Source: Lawsonibacter faecis (lineage in GTDB: Bacteria; Bacillota; Clostridia; Oscillospirales; Oscillospiraceae). Taken from it: a stretch of 64,000 nt of DNA. Location: positions 372,001 through 436,000 of the forward strand of contig NZ_JACOPQ010000002.1 in NCBI RefSeq assembly GCF_014287675.1, read 5' to 3'. Positions 17,676-29,862 of the stretch are shown piece by piece. Each line of letters starts with the position of its first letter. Positions within the stretch are counted from its first letter, which is position 1. The notes beneath the pieces were generated by a model. That model worked only from the letters and a program-made list of their open reading frames with translations. It was not told the DNA's origin and ran no database searches. The position numbers and the translations under genes were made by a program.

Positions 17676-20600
17676 ATGCCGAGCAAGCTACAAACGTATA
17701 TGCAGATGGCGGACGAGGCGCAGCGGCAAATCACCGGCAGCTACCGGGGCTGGACGGGCTTTCTCACCACTGCCGCAAGGCTGTACAAATACCCCTACGC
17801 CGAGCAGGTCATGATCCACGCCCAGCGTCCGGACGCCACCGCCTGCGCGGAGTACGACTTCTGGAACGAAAAGATGGGCCGGTATGTCCGCAGGGGCTCC
17901 AAGGGCATCGCCCTCATCGACAGCAGCGGCGAAAGACCGAGGCTTCGGTATGTGTTCGACGTATCGGACACGGGCGGAAGGGAGTTTCCAAAGAGCCGCT
18001 ATCTGTGGGAATACCGGGCGGAACACGCGGATGCGGTAAGCGCCATGCTGGAAAGCCGCTACGGTGTGGACGGAAAAGGAGGGCTCCCCGATCAGCTTGA
18101 GCGCATCGCGTCTCAGCTTGCGGAGGAATACTGGAGAGACTATAAGCGGGATATCCTCGCCATCGTTGACGATTCCTTTCTTTACGGGTATGATGAGTTC
18201 AACGTAGGAGCGGCCTTCCAAAGCGCCGCCGCCGTCAGCATCGCCTACTCGCTCATGTCCCGCTGCGGGCTTGAAGCGGACGACCGCTTCGAGCATGAGG
18301 ATTTCCTGAGCATCTTCGATTTCAACACCCCGGAAGCAGCCGCCGAGCTGGGCACGGCGGTGAGCAGGATCAACGGAGAGGTGCTGCGGCAGATCGAAGT
18401 CACCATCAAGAATTACGAGCGCGAGAAACTCGCGGAAAGGAGCCGGAACCATGACAGAGCTGACCTACACCAAGAACGGGGACTACCTGATTCCCGACCT
18501 GACGCTGAGCGAGACGCCGGAGGACGCGAGACCCCTGGGCAAGTACGGGAGACTGCGCAGGAGCTACCTTCAGGAGCACAGACCGGGGCTGTACAGCCGT
18601 CTGGTGCTGTCAGAGAAGCTGTTCCCGCACCTGCGGGAGATCGACGAGACGGCGAACCGGAGGCTGGAGCAGATGATGCCGGAGCTGATGAAGTCGGCGG
18701 GCGTGACGGAGGAGCTGAAAGCCCGCGACCAGATGAAATGGGTGGGGCTGATGAACAGCCTGAAAGCGCAGGCCGAGGAGATCATCCTCAGCGAGCTGGT
18801 ATACAACTGACCGATGACACGCCGGAAGCGGAACCGGCGCAGCCTCCGATACCGCAGGCATACCAACTGAGCCTGTTCCCCACGGAGGAAGAGCAAATCG
18901 CATATATCGCAGAAGCGGAGAGCTACACGCCCTCCGCTTTTTCCATGTCCATCCCGCAGGCGGATATCGACCATATTCTGCGCATGGAGGGTAACGCCGA
19001 CTATGCCCGCATGAAGATCGCCACGGAGTTCTCCAAGGGCAAGGGCGTGGAAGAAATCGCGGCGTTTCTTCAGAGCACCTTCCACGGCGGCAACGGCGTC
19101 GTCACCGAAAACGGCAGATATTCCGCGTGGTACGCCGACGACGGCATCCACATCGCCAATGGGGACGCGGCAAGATACCTGACCTCCGCAAAGGTCGTAA
19201 GCTGGCAGGAGGCGGCAGCGCGCATTTCCGAGCTTTTGGAGCAGGGCGAATACGCAACCAACGTAGAGTTTGCGGAAGCGCCGGGGCACGAGCGCACGGA
19301 GCTGGCGCAGTCTATCTGGTATCTCCGGCAGGATTTAAGTGAAAAGGCGCGGGCGCAGGGCTACCTCTCCTGCCTGTCGGATATGCGGGGCGGCGGTTTC
19401 CCGGAGGAAACAGAGCGGCTTGCCGAGCGGCTGAGAGACCCTGCGTTCCGTGAAGTCCTCATGGATGATTTTGCACAATTCCGTTCCGACTACCGGGAGG
19501 ACAGGAGCCTGCTGCGCTTTCACTACCACAAGCCGGACAAAATCGAGCAGGGTTTACGGGAGCTGTCCCTGCCCCGCAGGGAGTACCGCACCGAAATGGC
19601 GGAGATCCCCGCCGTGCAGCGGTTCATTACGGAGGACGAGATCGCCGCGACCCTGACCCGTGGCAGCAATATTGAAGGGAGCAAGGGGCGCATCTACGCC
19701 TATTTCAAAGAGAAACACAGCCCCAAAGAGCAGGCGGATTTCCTGAAAGATGAATACGGCATTGGGGGACGCTCCCACGCGGTATCCGGCGCATCCCACA
19801 GCGGTGAGGATCACAGCGGCAAGGGCATCAGCCTGAAAAAGCAGGACTGTCCCGATGTGCAGTTAAAATGGAGCAAGGTTGCCTCCCGTATCTCCGAGCT
19901 GATCCGCAAGGATCGTTTCCTGACCCCGGAGGAAAAGACACAGTACGAGCAGCTTCAGCGGCAGACCGCAGCGCGAAGCGCAGCATGGAATGACTACAAC
20001 GCCGTAAAGGAAGCCCACCCGGACGACCTCGTGCTGTTTCAGGTGGGGGATTTCTTTGAGCTGTATGGCGAGGATGCAAAACAGGCGTCGGATCTGCTGA
20101 ATATGAACCTGACCTCCCGCAGTATCCCCGGTGCTGGCCGTGTGGAGATGTGCGGTGTACCGTCGCACAATTTAGAGATGTATGTAGAGAAACTGCGCGA
20201 TAAGTATGATGTGACGATTGCCGAAGCGCCGGACTTTAGAGGTGAGCGCCACATTTACACGCTGCGCTCTATCGACCATGAAGCAGAAGCCGCAATCAAT
20301 GCTTATGAAGCGGAGTTCGGTGCGGACGGCACGAGGGTGTTCCGCGATCCTGCCGCAGAGCAGGCTCAGCCCACGGTGCAGGAGCTGTTCGAGAGATACC
20401 GCCTGAGCGTGGGCAACGCGCTTGTCGCGGACGATGCTTTCCTCAACGCCTGCCGCAATTCCGACCGTCAAAACGCCTATCTGGAGGGGGCGGCGGCAAT
20501 CCGGCGCATCGTCACAGAATCCGGCGATTTGCAGCTCACACGGCTCTATTTCGATATGCCCGCGTTCCACAACCGGCTCCATCAGGAGCTTTTGGACGAG

Positions 20601-23600
20601 CTTTACCCCACGCTGGCAACGACGGTTACGCCCTCGCCCTACAAGGTCACGCAGGCGGACATTGACGCGGCCTTGCAGCAGTGGAACGGCAGGATTGAAA
20701 GCAAGCACGCAGTTGTCCGCTATATGAAGGCTCACGCCCGCGACCGGGACACCGCCGCATGGCTGGCACGGGAGTACGGCTTGAAGGATACCTCTAAACC
20801 GCTGCAAATCTCCGTGGGAAATTCCGAGCCGGTCACGCTGTCATGGGCAAAGGTGCAGCGGCGCATTGCGCAGCTCATTCAATCCGATAACTTCTACACC
20901 GAGCAGGAACAGGACAACTTTGACAATATTGACCCCATCGCCATCCGGGAAGCGCTTGCTGAACGCGGTATTGTAAATGGGCAGGTTGTGGATGCGGAAG
21001 CTAATCGCAACAGCCCCTTCATCCGGCAGGTTATGGCGGATGTGGAGCGGATCGCGGCGCAGGAAAGAAAGGCACAGCAGGAAGAACCTGCCTTCGACCC
21101 CGCAGACCGTTTCCATGTGGTGAGCCTTGACCGGGGCTTCCGCACCCTTTACGCCGTGTGGGACGACGAGACCCACGGCTACTATGTGGATGCGGACGGA
21201 GTGATCGAGGAATTTACAAGCGAATGGCAGGCGGAGGCATACCGGCTGGAACTGCAAGGACAGGCGGAGCAGGCGCTTATAGAACGGGCAAAGGGACTGA
21301 TCTCCGACTTCTGCCGGAGCGAATACGGCTCGGAGGCGGATTTCAGCGACCCTACCAAGATTGGCATCGCCTACACCACCGTCACCGACGATGAGATTCC
21401 CATTCAGGTGAACATCGACCTTGTGAATTACCGGCTGGAGCGCTATCTGAATGATGAGCATCTGGAAACCCGGCAGTACGGCTCTTTGCAAGAGATTATT
21501 ACCAACGAGCTGGAAAATCTCGATTTCAGCGATCTCATTCATGTTTCGGATGAGGATGTGGAGCAGCACCGCCGGCACGAGCCGGAGGAAGCAGTTACAG
21601 ACGTTCCCGAAACAGCTCCTGTCCCGCAGCGAGAACCGTTCCCGTATTCCGTAGGCGATACGGTATATTTGGAGGACGGCAAGCCGTTCATTATTGAGCG
21701 CATCGGGCTTTTTGATATTTCTCTCCGCGACCCATCGCTTCTCTACCCTATCTCCCGTGCGGAGAGCAGGGAGAGCTTCGCACGGCTCATGGAGCGCTAT
21801 CCGCAGCCGGAAAAGACTGCCGCAGAGAATACGGCTGTCCCCGAAAAAGAACCAAAACCCGCCTACACCGAGGAAACCGTGGCAGTATATCCCGGTGACA
21901 AAAACAACCTCCCCTATGATGTAGAGATTCGCACCCTGCGCTTTGACGAGCCGGAGCATGACCCGCCCGCACCGCTGCCGCCTGCGGAAAACTTCCGCAT
22001 CATGGACGATGATCTCGGCAAAGGCGGCGCTAAGGAGAAATTCTGGCGCAACATCAAGGCAATCGCCACCCTGAAGCAGACCGAAGCTGAGGGCAGAAAC
22101 GCCACCCCGGAGGAACAGCATATCCTCTCCCAATACGTGGGCTGGGGAGGTCTTGCGGACGCTTTCGACCCTGACAAGGCAGGCTGGCGCGTTGAATACG
22201 ACGAGCTGAAAGGCGTGCTATCCCCGGAGGAATATACCGCCGCCCGCGCCTCCACCCTCAACGCCCACTACACCAGTCCCACCGTTATCCGCGCCATTTA
22301 CGACGCGGTGGAGAATATGGGTTTCCAGACCGGCAATATTCTGGAGCCAAGCATGGGCGTGGGCAACTTCTTCGGTATGCTGCCGGAGAGCATGAAAAGC
22401 AGCAGGCTCTACGGCGTGGAGCTGGACAGTATTACCGGCAGAATCGCAAAGCAGCTCTATCCCAAGGCGGATATTACCGTGGCCGGCTTTGAAACCACCG
22501 ACCGAAAGGACTTCTTCGACCTCGCCGTGGGCAACGTACCCTTTGGACAGTATCAGGTCAGTGACCGGGCTTTTGACAAGCTCGGTTTTTCCATCCACAA
22601 CTACTTTTTCGCCAAGGCGCTGGAGCAGGTGCGTCCGGGCGGCGTGGTGGCCTTCGTCACATCCCGCTACACCATGGACGCCAAGGACAGCGCCGCAAGG
22701 AAGTATATTGCCCAGCGCGCAGACCTGCTCGGCGCGATCCGCCTGCCCAACAACGCCTTCAAGGCCAACGCCGGTACGGATGTCGTTTCGGATATTATCT
22801 TTCTTCAAAAGCGGGACAGACCCATTGAGATCGAACCCGATTGGGTACACACGGGTATCTGGCGAAACCCGGGAGCGAACGCGGACGGCTTTGCCATCAA
22901 CCGGTATTTCATCGACCACCCGGAGATGGTGCTGGGGCGGCAGACCTCGGAAAGCACGCAGTACGGCAGGCAGGACTTTACCGTTGCGCCCATCGAGGGC
23001 GCAGACCTTGCGGAGCAGCTCAGCGGCGCAATTCGGAATATCCGTGGAACCTATGCGGAAGCGGAGCTGCCCGATCTGGGCGAGGATGAGACCATCGTGG
23101 AGACCATCCCGGCAGACCCGAATGTGCGGAATTTCTCCTACACCGTGGTGGACGGGGAGCTGTACTACCGGCAGAACAGCATCATGACCAAGCCCGACTT
23201 CAACGCCACCGCAAAGGAACGTGCCAAGGGCATGGTGGAGCTGCGGGACTGCGTGCAGAAGCTCATCTCTCAGCAGATGGACGGCTTTATTTCGGATGAA
23301 ACCATCCGGCAGACGCAGGCGGAGCTGAATACCCTCTACGACGGCTTCACCGCAAAGTATGGGCTTATTAACTCCCGCGCCAACGCCCTGGCCTTTGCCG
23401 AGGACAGCTCCTACTATCTGCTCTGCTCTCTGGAGGAGCTGGACGAGGACAAAAACCTCAAGCGCAAGGCGGATATGTTCACCCGGCGAACCATTCGGGC
23501 GCACGAGGCAGTGACCAGCGTGGACACCGCTTCGGAGGCGCTGGCGCTGTCCATCTCCGAAAAAGCCTGTGTGGATATGGCGTATATGGCGCAGCTTACC

Positions 23601-24888
23601 GGCAAGGACGAAGACGCTCTCGCCTCCGATCTTCGTGGTGTTATCTTCCGCAATCCCGAAAATAAGCGCTGGGAGACCGCCGACGAGTACCTCTCCGGCA
23701 ATGTAAGGGAAAAGCTGCGTATCGCACAGTCTGCTCAGAATTTGTTTGAGGGCGATTACGCCGGAAACGTGGAAGCGCTGAAAGCCGCGCAGCCCAAAGA
23801 CCTTGATGCTTCGGAAATCGAGGTGCGGCTTGGCGCAACGTGGATCGACCCCTCGTATATCCGGGAGTTCATGTGGGAGACCTTCGAGACCCCCTTCTAC
23901 CAGCAGCGCATGATCGACGTGACCTATTCCGCCTTCACCGCCGAGTGGAACATCAGGAACAAGAACGCGGTCAGTTACAGCAATATTGCCGCATATATGA
24001 CCTACGGCACGGAGCGCGCAAACGCCTATAAGATTCTTGAAGATACCCTGAACCTGCGCGACGTGCGCATCTATGATACCAAGCACGATGCGGACGGCAG
24101 GGAGAGGCGCGTCCTCAACAGCAAGGAAACCACCCTCGCCCAACAGAAGCAGCAGGCTATCCGGGACGCTTTCCGGGACTGGATATGGCGCGACCCCGAC
24201 AGGCGGCACACCCTGGTTGCAAGGTACAACGAGCTGTTCAATTCCACCAGACCCCGCGAATATGACGGCAGCCACATCACCTTTGCGGGCATGAACCCGG
24301 AGATCCGGCTGCGGGAGCACCAGCTCAATGCGGTTGCCCATGTGCTCTACGGCGGCAACACCCTCCTTGCCCACGAGGTGGGCGCGGGCAAGACCTTCGA
24401 GATGGTAGCCGCTGCCATGGAATCCAAACGGCTGGGGCTGTGCCACAAGTCCCTGTTTGTCGTTCCCAACCACCTGACGGAGCAGTGGTCTGGCGAGTTC
24501 CTGCGGCTGTACCCCTCCGCCAACATCCTCGTGGCTACGAAAAAGGACTTCGAGCCGAAGAACCGCAAGAAGTTCTGCGCCCGCATCGCCACAGGCGAAT
24601 ACGACGCCGTTATCATCGGTCACTCGCAGTTTGAGAAGATACCCGTCTCCATGGAGCGGCAGCAGCGGCTTTTGGCGGAGCAAATCTTTGAGGTGGAGGA
24701 AGGACTGCGGGAGCTGAAAAGCCAGCGGGCGGAGCGGTTCACCATTAAGTCTCTGGAGCGCACCAAGCGCGGCCTTGAAGCCAAGCTCAAAAAGCTCCAG
24801 GACAGCTCCCGAAAGGACGATGTTGTGACCTTTGAGCAGCTGGGCGTAGACCGCCTGTATGTGGACGAGGCGCACAACTACAAGAATC
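17676..24888 (+). CDS. Giant MutS-I / methylase / SNF2-helicase ICE protein, 5' exon
   Basis: The first 2404 codons of a 3089-residue protein. Start ATG 17676 follows AAGGAGG. In order: an ArdC-like N-terminal region (YPYAEQVMIHAQRPDATA); a low-complexity linker (~258-378) where TnpV is encoded in another frame; a MutS domain I-like part near 765-850 (LVLFQVGDFFELYGEDAK); an adenine-methylase fold near 1530-1630 (HYTSPTVI, EPSMGVGNFFG, with NVPFGQY in place of NPPY); and a helicase domain with HEVGAGKT near 2230 and VDEAHNYKN near 2395. The family probably protects or remodels transferred DNA. The frame runs into the intron and stops within it unless spliced. Confidence 0.9.
18451..18810 (+). 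CDS. tnpV: TnpV-family protein encoded inside the giant gene in another frame
   Basis: 119 residues that begin MTELTYTKNGDYLIPDLTL, the recognisable TnpV start, and continue with HRPGLYSRLVLSEKLFPHL and KWVGLMNSLKAQAEE. The ATG has its own site, GAAAGGAGCC, 7-8 nt upstream. The gene lies wholly within the larger gene, +1 relative to it. In that frame the same DNA encodes only a repetitive G/A/E/R/P linker, so TnpV is probably the frame under selection here. TnpV occurs in Tn4451- and Tn5397-like elements; its function is unknown. Confidence 0.82.
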   Translation: MTELTYTKNGDYLIPDLTLSETPEDARPLGKYGRLRRSYLQEHRPGLYSRLVLSEKLFPHLREIDETANRRLEQMMPELMKSAGVTEELKARDQMKWVGLMNSLKAQAEEIILSELVYN

Positions 24889-25647
24889 GTGCGAAACGTT
24901 GTGCATAAGTCGTAGCAGACAGCTATGACGAAAAGCACCATGCGATAGCACTTGATATATCAAGAAAATATCGTAGAGAACTCAAATCTCAAATTCAGAG
25001 GTGAAATTCCTCTGCCGTACAGAATCAATGCCGGAAAGGAGAAATCCCACAGCGGTCTGTCAAACCGCAGGCAGTACGAGAGCTAATACTCCACTGTGCG
25101 TTGTCTATCTGTAAATAGACAGGGTACAAAGCGTGGTGAAGTCGTAACCTGAAAACCTAAACCGAAAGGCATGGATAATAATGGTGCGGGCTTCCGAAAC
25201 CTATGGCTATCCAGTAGTGAAAGCTATGCAGCATCGTAAGAGTGCTTGGCATCCGAAAGGATGAAGATTGGAGAAAGCAGATACGGCTGGTTTTTCCGTA
25301 TATGCCCCATGAAATGAAATATTCATGCGGAACCACACAACAACTGTGATTCAAAGTGTGGTTAGGTTCTCCCGGTGTAAGGTAGCGGCCTAAGGGTTTC
25401 AACGGTCTATTGACCACAAGGATAGAGATTTGGGAACGTTTGAGAGCCTGTATTTGGAGTGTTACAGCACAATGAAGAATACAGGAAGTCAGCCGTGCCA
25501 TAGTAGTCTGCAATTGGGTAATGCCAATTACACGGGGCTGAAATGCCCCACGGCGAAGGGCACGAGTCAGATTGATTTGTAAATTTCACGAAAGAAAATC
25601 CAATAACTCCCTGAAAGACGGGTGACGAACTGCGAGGTGAAAACCTT
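24889..25647 (+). ncRNA. Group II intron ribozyme, domains I to early IV
   Basis: About 760 nt of non-coding intron RNA precede the intron protein. The start GTGCG and the EBS1-type stem-loop (AACCACAC at 25331-25338 with GTGTGGTT at 25356-25363, loop carrying GATTC) are visible. The rest would have to be folded to assign subdomains. Confidence 0.85.
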
Positions 25648-27543
25648 GTGCATTTAAGCGTCAGATTTTCAACAGAAAAAGAATTGAAACAGTTTCAAGA
25701 CCTGCTCTATGAAAAATCGGGGCAAGGCGTTTCATTCACGGGACTGTTGGAAGCAATGGTCAGCGAAGTGACTATTGTAACCGCTGTTCATAACATCAAG
25801 TCCAACAAGGGCAGCAAAACTGCCGGTGTGGACAGGATGAAAATGGACAAGTATCTGCAAATGCCAAAAGAAGAACTATTTCAGTTGATTCAATCAAATA
25901 TCTCCAATTACAAGCCGAAGCCAGCCAAACGGAAGTATATCGAAAAGGCAAACGGCAAAAAGCGACCTCTGGGTATTCCCACTGTATTGGATAGGATTAT
26001 ACAGGAATGTATGCGACTGATTCTGGAACCGATATGCGAAGCGAGATTCTATCCGCACAGCTATGGTTTCCGTCCTTACCGGGCGCAGAAGCACGCTATC
26101 CGGGATATTGTCAATGTCATCAATGCAAGTGTGAAATCCAAAGACCAGCCGGTATGGGCAGTCGAGGGAGATATAAAGGGCTGTTTTGACAACATCAATC
26201 ATAGATTGTTGCTGAAAAAGCTATGGCGAATCGGAATCCACGATAAGAGGGTTCTGAAAATCATCAGCCAAATGCTAAAAGCCGGATATATCGATCAGGA
26301 CTTATACCATGCAACAGAAATGGGAACACCACAGGGCGGTATATTATCTCCGTTGCTGTCCAATGTGTATCTCAATGACTTTGACTGGTATGTGGGGCGC
26401 TGCTATATGGAGCCGCACCGTCAATGCAAGCACAAATGCAACGATACCAGAAGGCTGAAATGGTCTGGAATCACCCCGAAATACAATTTTCGCTATGCGG
26501 ATGATTGGGTGATCCTGACCTCTACGGAACAGGAAGCGTTCCGTATGAAGCATGAACTGACAAAGTATTTTAAGCATCGCATGAAGTTGGAACTGTCACA
26601 GGAAAAGACCTATGTAACCGATTTGAGAAAGAATGGTATTCATTTCCTCGGTTACATAGTCAAGGCAGAACGAAAGAGGAAAACACCAGACCCAGCCACA
26701 TGGTCAGATAATCTGGTAGGAAAGCCATTCCCTGATATGGAACGATTGACGAAGAAAATCCATACCTTGCAAAAAGAAGTTAGGAAAATTGGATTATACA
26801 CGCAATCCAACACGCAGGCGGCTCAAATCCAGTATGTGAACTCCGTGATTATGGGACTGGCCCAGTATTTGCAACCCTCTATCTGTTCTCATGCCTACCA
26901 TGCCATTGACCGTAGAGTGAATAATACGGCGTTGGCAGTATGGAAAAACCTGTTTCCCAAGCAGTACAACCAAATGCAGGTGCCGTTAAAGGAATTAAGT
27001 AATCTGCCACATCGGCACGAAGGTTATGACAGTAAAACCTTCGCAATTCAAATTGATGGGAAATGGTTCGGAATAACCTATGCGTTTATTACACACAGTC
27101 GTTATGAAAGCAAACCATTTGACCAGAAAATGACCCCTTATACGGAGGATGGACGCAGGCGGTATGTAAATTATCGTACCAAGCATAAACCGTTGCCCTG
27201 TGACCGCCCCTCCATCAATACACCCGAAGATATAGCCTTATCCATCTACGCTAGCGGCAAGGGATGGAGAGCCAATTTCGAGTATTTTATGAATCGGGAA
27301 TATGCCTACAACCGAGATAAGGGAAAATGCAAATGCTGTGGTAGATATTTCTCTGAACTGATTCCGAAACATTGTCATCATGTAAATCCACGACTTCCGA
27401 TTGAAAGAATCAACAAAGTTCCAAATTTAGCATGGCTATGTATACCGTGTCACCGCATGGTACACAACAGTCCTATACCGCCAGAGTTGGATGCCAAGGC
27501 GGTACGCAAAATCAAGAAATATCGTGAAAAACTCAAAAAGTGA
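25648..27543 (+). CDS. ltrA: Group II intron reverse transcriptase / maturase with HNH endonuclease
   Basis: 631 residues from GTG 25648 after GAGGTGAAAACC. RT motifs: KRPLGIPTVLDRIIQE, SYGFRPYR, GDIKGCFDNINH, GTPQGGILSPLLSN and the catalytic YADDWVIL near residue 283. A maturase (X) domain follows, and the C-terminal ~60 residues form an HNH endonuclease (CKCCGRYF, HCHHVNP, CIPCHRMVH). The motifs are intact, so the protein should support splicing and retrohoming. It lies in domain IV of the intron. Confidence 0.95.
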   Translation: MHLSVRFSTEKELKQFQDLLYEKSGQGVSFTGLLEAMVSEVTIVTAVHNIKSNKGSKTAGVDRMKMDKYLQMPKEELFQLIQSNISNYKPKPAKRKYIEKANGKKRPLGIPTVLDRIIQECMRLILEPICEARFYPHSYGFRPYRAQKHAIRDIVNVINASVKSKDQPVWAVEGDIKGCFDNINHRLLLKKLWRIGIHDKRVLKIISQMLKAGYIDQDLYHATEMGTPQGGILSPLLSNVYLNDFDWYVGRCYMEPHRQCKHKCNDTRRLKWSGITPKYNFRYADDWVILTSTEQEAFRMKHELTKYFKHRMKLELSQEKTYVTDLRKNGIHFLGYIVKAERKRKTPDPATWSDNLVGKPFPDMERLTKKIHTLQKEVRKIGLYTQSNTQAAQIQYVNSVIMGLAQYLQPSICSHAYHAIDRRVNNTALAVWKNLFPKQYNQMQVPLKELSNLPHRHEGYDSKTFAIQIDGKWFGITYAFITHSRYESKPFDQKMTPYTEDGRRRYVNYRTKHKPLPCDRPSINTPEDIALSIYASGKGWRANFEYFMNREYAYNRDKGKCKCCGRYFSELIPKHCHHVNPRLPIERINKVPNLAWLCIPCHRMVHNSPIPPELDAKAVRKIKKYREKLKK

Positions 27544-27616
27544 AATTTACAAGTGCGCTGTATTCGTGAGGGTACAGATGCAATGAAATCAGTAGAAAGT
27601 AAGTCAATCTGATGGT

Positions 27617-27726
27617 AGGCCGGGTGCGCTGAAAGGTGCACGCCCGGCGTGAGACGGGGGAAAATCCGGAGGAAACGAATGTGCGGCTTCGCCGCACATC
27701 ACGTTCAAAGGATTACCTATCGTCAT
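27617..27726 (+). ncRNA. Group II intron domains V and VI
   Basis: Domain V: GCCGGG (27619-27624) pairs with CCCGGC (27643-27648), with a TGC/GCA upper stem, a 2-nt bulge and a GAAA-containing loop. Domain VI: bases from 27655 (ACGGGGG then AATCC) pair with GGATTACCTATCGT near the 3' end, leaving A27719 bulged. The domain VI tip carries an extra 9-bp hairpin, ATGTGCGGC with GCCGCACAT. Confidence 0.85.
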
Positions 27727-29783
27727 TTTTTCTCTACACCAAGATGCGCAACGTGGCGGGGCTTTCCGCCACCGACGCCCAGAAATCCTCGGATATGCTG
27801 CTCAAGTGCCGGTATATCGACGAGATCACCGACAGCCGTGGCGTGGTATTCGCCACGGGCACGCCCGTCTCAAATTCCATGACCGAATTGTACACCATGA
27901 TGCGCTATCTCCAGCACGACGCCATTCGCGGCAAAGGGCTTGCCCACTTCGACTGCTGGGCTTCCACCTTCGGGGAAACGCAGACCGCCATTGAGCTGGC
28001 TCCCGAGGGTACGGGGTACCGGGCGAGGACGCGCTTTGCCAAGTTCTTTAATCTGCCTGAGCTCATGACCCTGTTCAAGGAGGCGGCGGATATCAAGACC
28101 TCCGACCAGCTCAACCTGCCTACGCCCACGCCCATCTATCACAACGAGGTGGCGCAGCCCACGGAGATACAGAAGCAGATGGTGCAGGAGCTGTCCGAGC
28201 GCGCCGCAAGGGTACACGCACAGCTTGTTGACCCCGGCACGGACAATATGCTCAAGATCACCTCGGACGGACGCAAGCTGGGGCTTGACCAGCGCATCAT
28301 CAACCCCGACCTGCCGGACGACCCGAACAGCAAGGTCAATATGTGCGTGAATAACATCGTGCAGATCTATGAGGACGGGAAAGCGGACAAGCTGACCCAG
28401 CTCGTGTTCTGCGATTTGTCCACCCCGAAAACCGGCGCGACCGGGGCGAAGGCGGCAAAGACGGCGGGCGGGAATCTGGACAGCCCGGAGCTCAACGCCG
28501 TCGAGCGGCTGATCGACAAGGAAAATCCCGACGAACCCGGCTTCACGGTATATGACGACATCCGGGAAAAGCTCGTCGCCAGAGGAATCCCCCGCGAGCA
28601 GATCGCATTCATCCATGAAGCCAACACCGAAACGCGGAAGAAGGAGCTGTTTGCAAAGGTGCGCTCCGGTCAGGTGCGTGTGCTCATGGGCAGCACCTTC
28701 AAAATGGGCGCGGGTATGAACGTGCAGGACAGGCTCGTGGCGCTCCACGACCTCGATTGCCCGTGGCGGCCGGGCGATCTGGAGCAGCGCAGCGGGCGCA
28801 TCATCCGGCAGGGCAACCGCAACAAGGAGGTACACATCTACCGCTACGTCACCGAATCAACCTTCGATGCCTACCTCTGGCAGACGGTGGAGAATAAGCA
28901 GAAGTTCATCTCCCAGATCATGACCTCAAAATCCCCGGTTCGCTCCTGCGAGGACGTGGACGAGACCGCTCTTTCCTATGCGGAGATCAAGGCGCTGTGC
29001 GCCGGAGACAAGAGAATTAAAGAGAAGATGGACTTGGATGTGGACGTTGCCCGCCTGAAGCTGATGAAGGCCAGCCACCGGAGCCAGCAGTTCCGTCTGG
29101 AGGACAATCTGCTCAGGCATTTCCCCGAACAGATCCGGCAGAACGAGAGCTTTGTGGAGGGCTTCACCGCCGATATGCAGACACTCGCCGAGCATCCGCA
29201 CCCCGTGAACGGCTTTGCGGGCATGGAGGTCAAGGGCGACCTTCTCACCGACAAGGACAACGCAGGCGCTGCCATTCTGGAAGCCTTCAAGGACGCAAAG
29301 GGCATGGAGCCCGTTCCCATCGGGAGCTACCGGGGCTTTTCCATGTCCCTGACCGTGGAGGACTTTGGGCGGGACTTTATTCTCACCCTCAAGGGCAGGA
29401 TGAACCACCGCGTGACGCTGGGCAAGGACGCACGGGGCAACCTCACCCGCATTGACAACGCCCTGAACGCCATGCCGGACAGATTGCAGAATGTCAGAAA
29501 CACGCTGGACGCGCTCACCGCGCAGATGGAGACGGCAAAGGCGGAGCTGGGCAAGCCCTTCCCCCAGGAGGATGAGCTGCGGACAAAATCCGCGCGGCTT
29601 GCGGAGCTGAACGCCGAGCTGAACATCGACGACCGCACGCCCATGGAGCAGATGGCGGAGGACGCGCCCGCCGTGCAGAGCGCAAAGGCGGAACGTCCCT
29701 CCGTGCTGGCGAAGCTGAAGGCGCCGCTGTCCCAGCCCTGCGCCGAGGACAAAATCAAGCACAGGAACAAGGAAGAACGATAA
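27727..29783 (+). CDS. Giant MutS-I / methylase / SNF2-helicase ICE protein, 3' exon
   Basis: The last 685 codons of the 3089-residue protein, made only if the group II intron is spliced out. It continues the helicase with LFLYTKMRNVAG, a TGTPVSNSMTELY segment and helicase C motifs (GSTFKMGAGMNVQDR, then QRSGRIIRQGN). A long coiled-coil C-terminal region follows. Near the end is RPSVLAKL (29694-29717). Unspliced RNA could give only the truncated first part, which lacks the second helicase lobe. Confidence 0.9.
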
Positions 29784-29790
29784 AAAAACG

Positions 29791-29826
29791 GCGGCTTCGG
29801 CGAAGAATGGATTTTGCCGGAGCCGC
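29791..29826. terminator. Hairpin between the giant gene and the DUF3849 gene
   Basis: GCGGCTTCGGC (29791-29801) pairs with 29816-29826 with one wobble. A run of A precedes it, so it could end transcription on the minus strand better than on the plus strand. Confidence 0.45.
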
Positions 29827-29862
29827 TTCACTACATCTCAATGAAAGGAAGGATGCACCAAT

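Larger units (their letters stand above)
24889..27726 (+). mobile_element. Complete group II intron with LtrA-type protein, in the helicase gene
   Basis: The 5' end is GTGCGAAA, the group II consensus start. The 3' end is set by domain VI: its basal stem leaves a bulged A at 27719, 8 nt before the end, and the intron closes with CAT. Excision joins AAT-C to TT-TTT-CTC, giving N-L-F-L-Y-T-K-M, as in uninterrupted relatives. The exon lengths, 7213 and 2057 nt, sum to a whole number of codons. A loop at 25348-25352 (GATTC) on an 8-bp stem complements the last 5 nt of the 5' exon and is a good EBS1. The intron is AT-richer than its host gene and lies in the sense direction. Confidence 0.95.

Noticed and set aside
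22218..24941. 907-codon open frame on the minus strand within the giant gene
   Set aside because: It is a GC-driven shadow of the methylase/helicase frame, which has clear domains.
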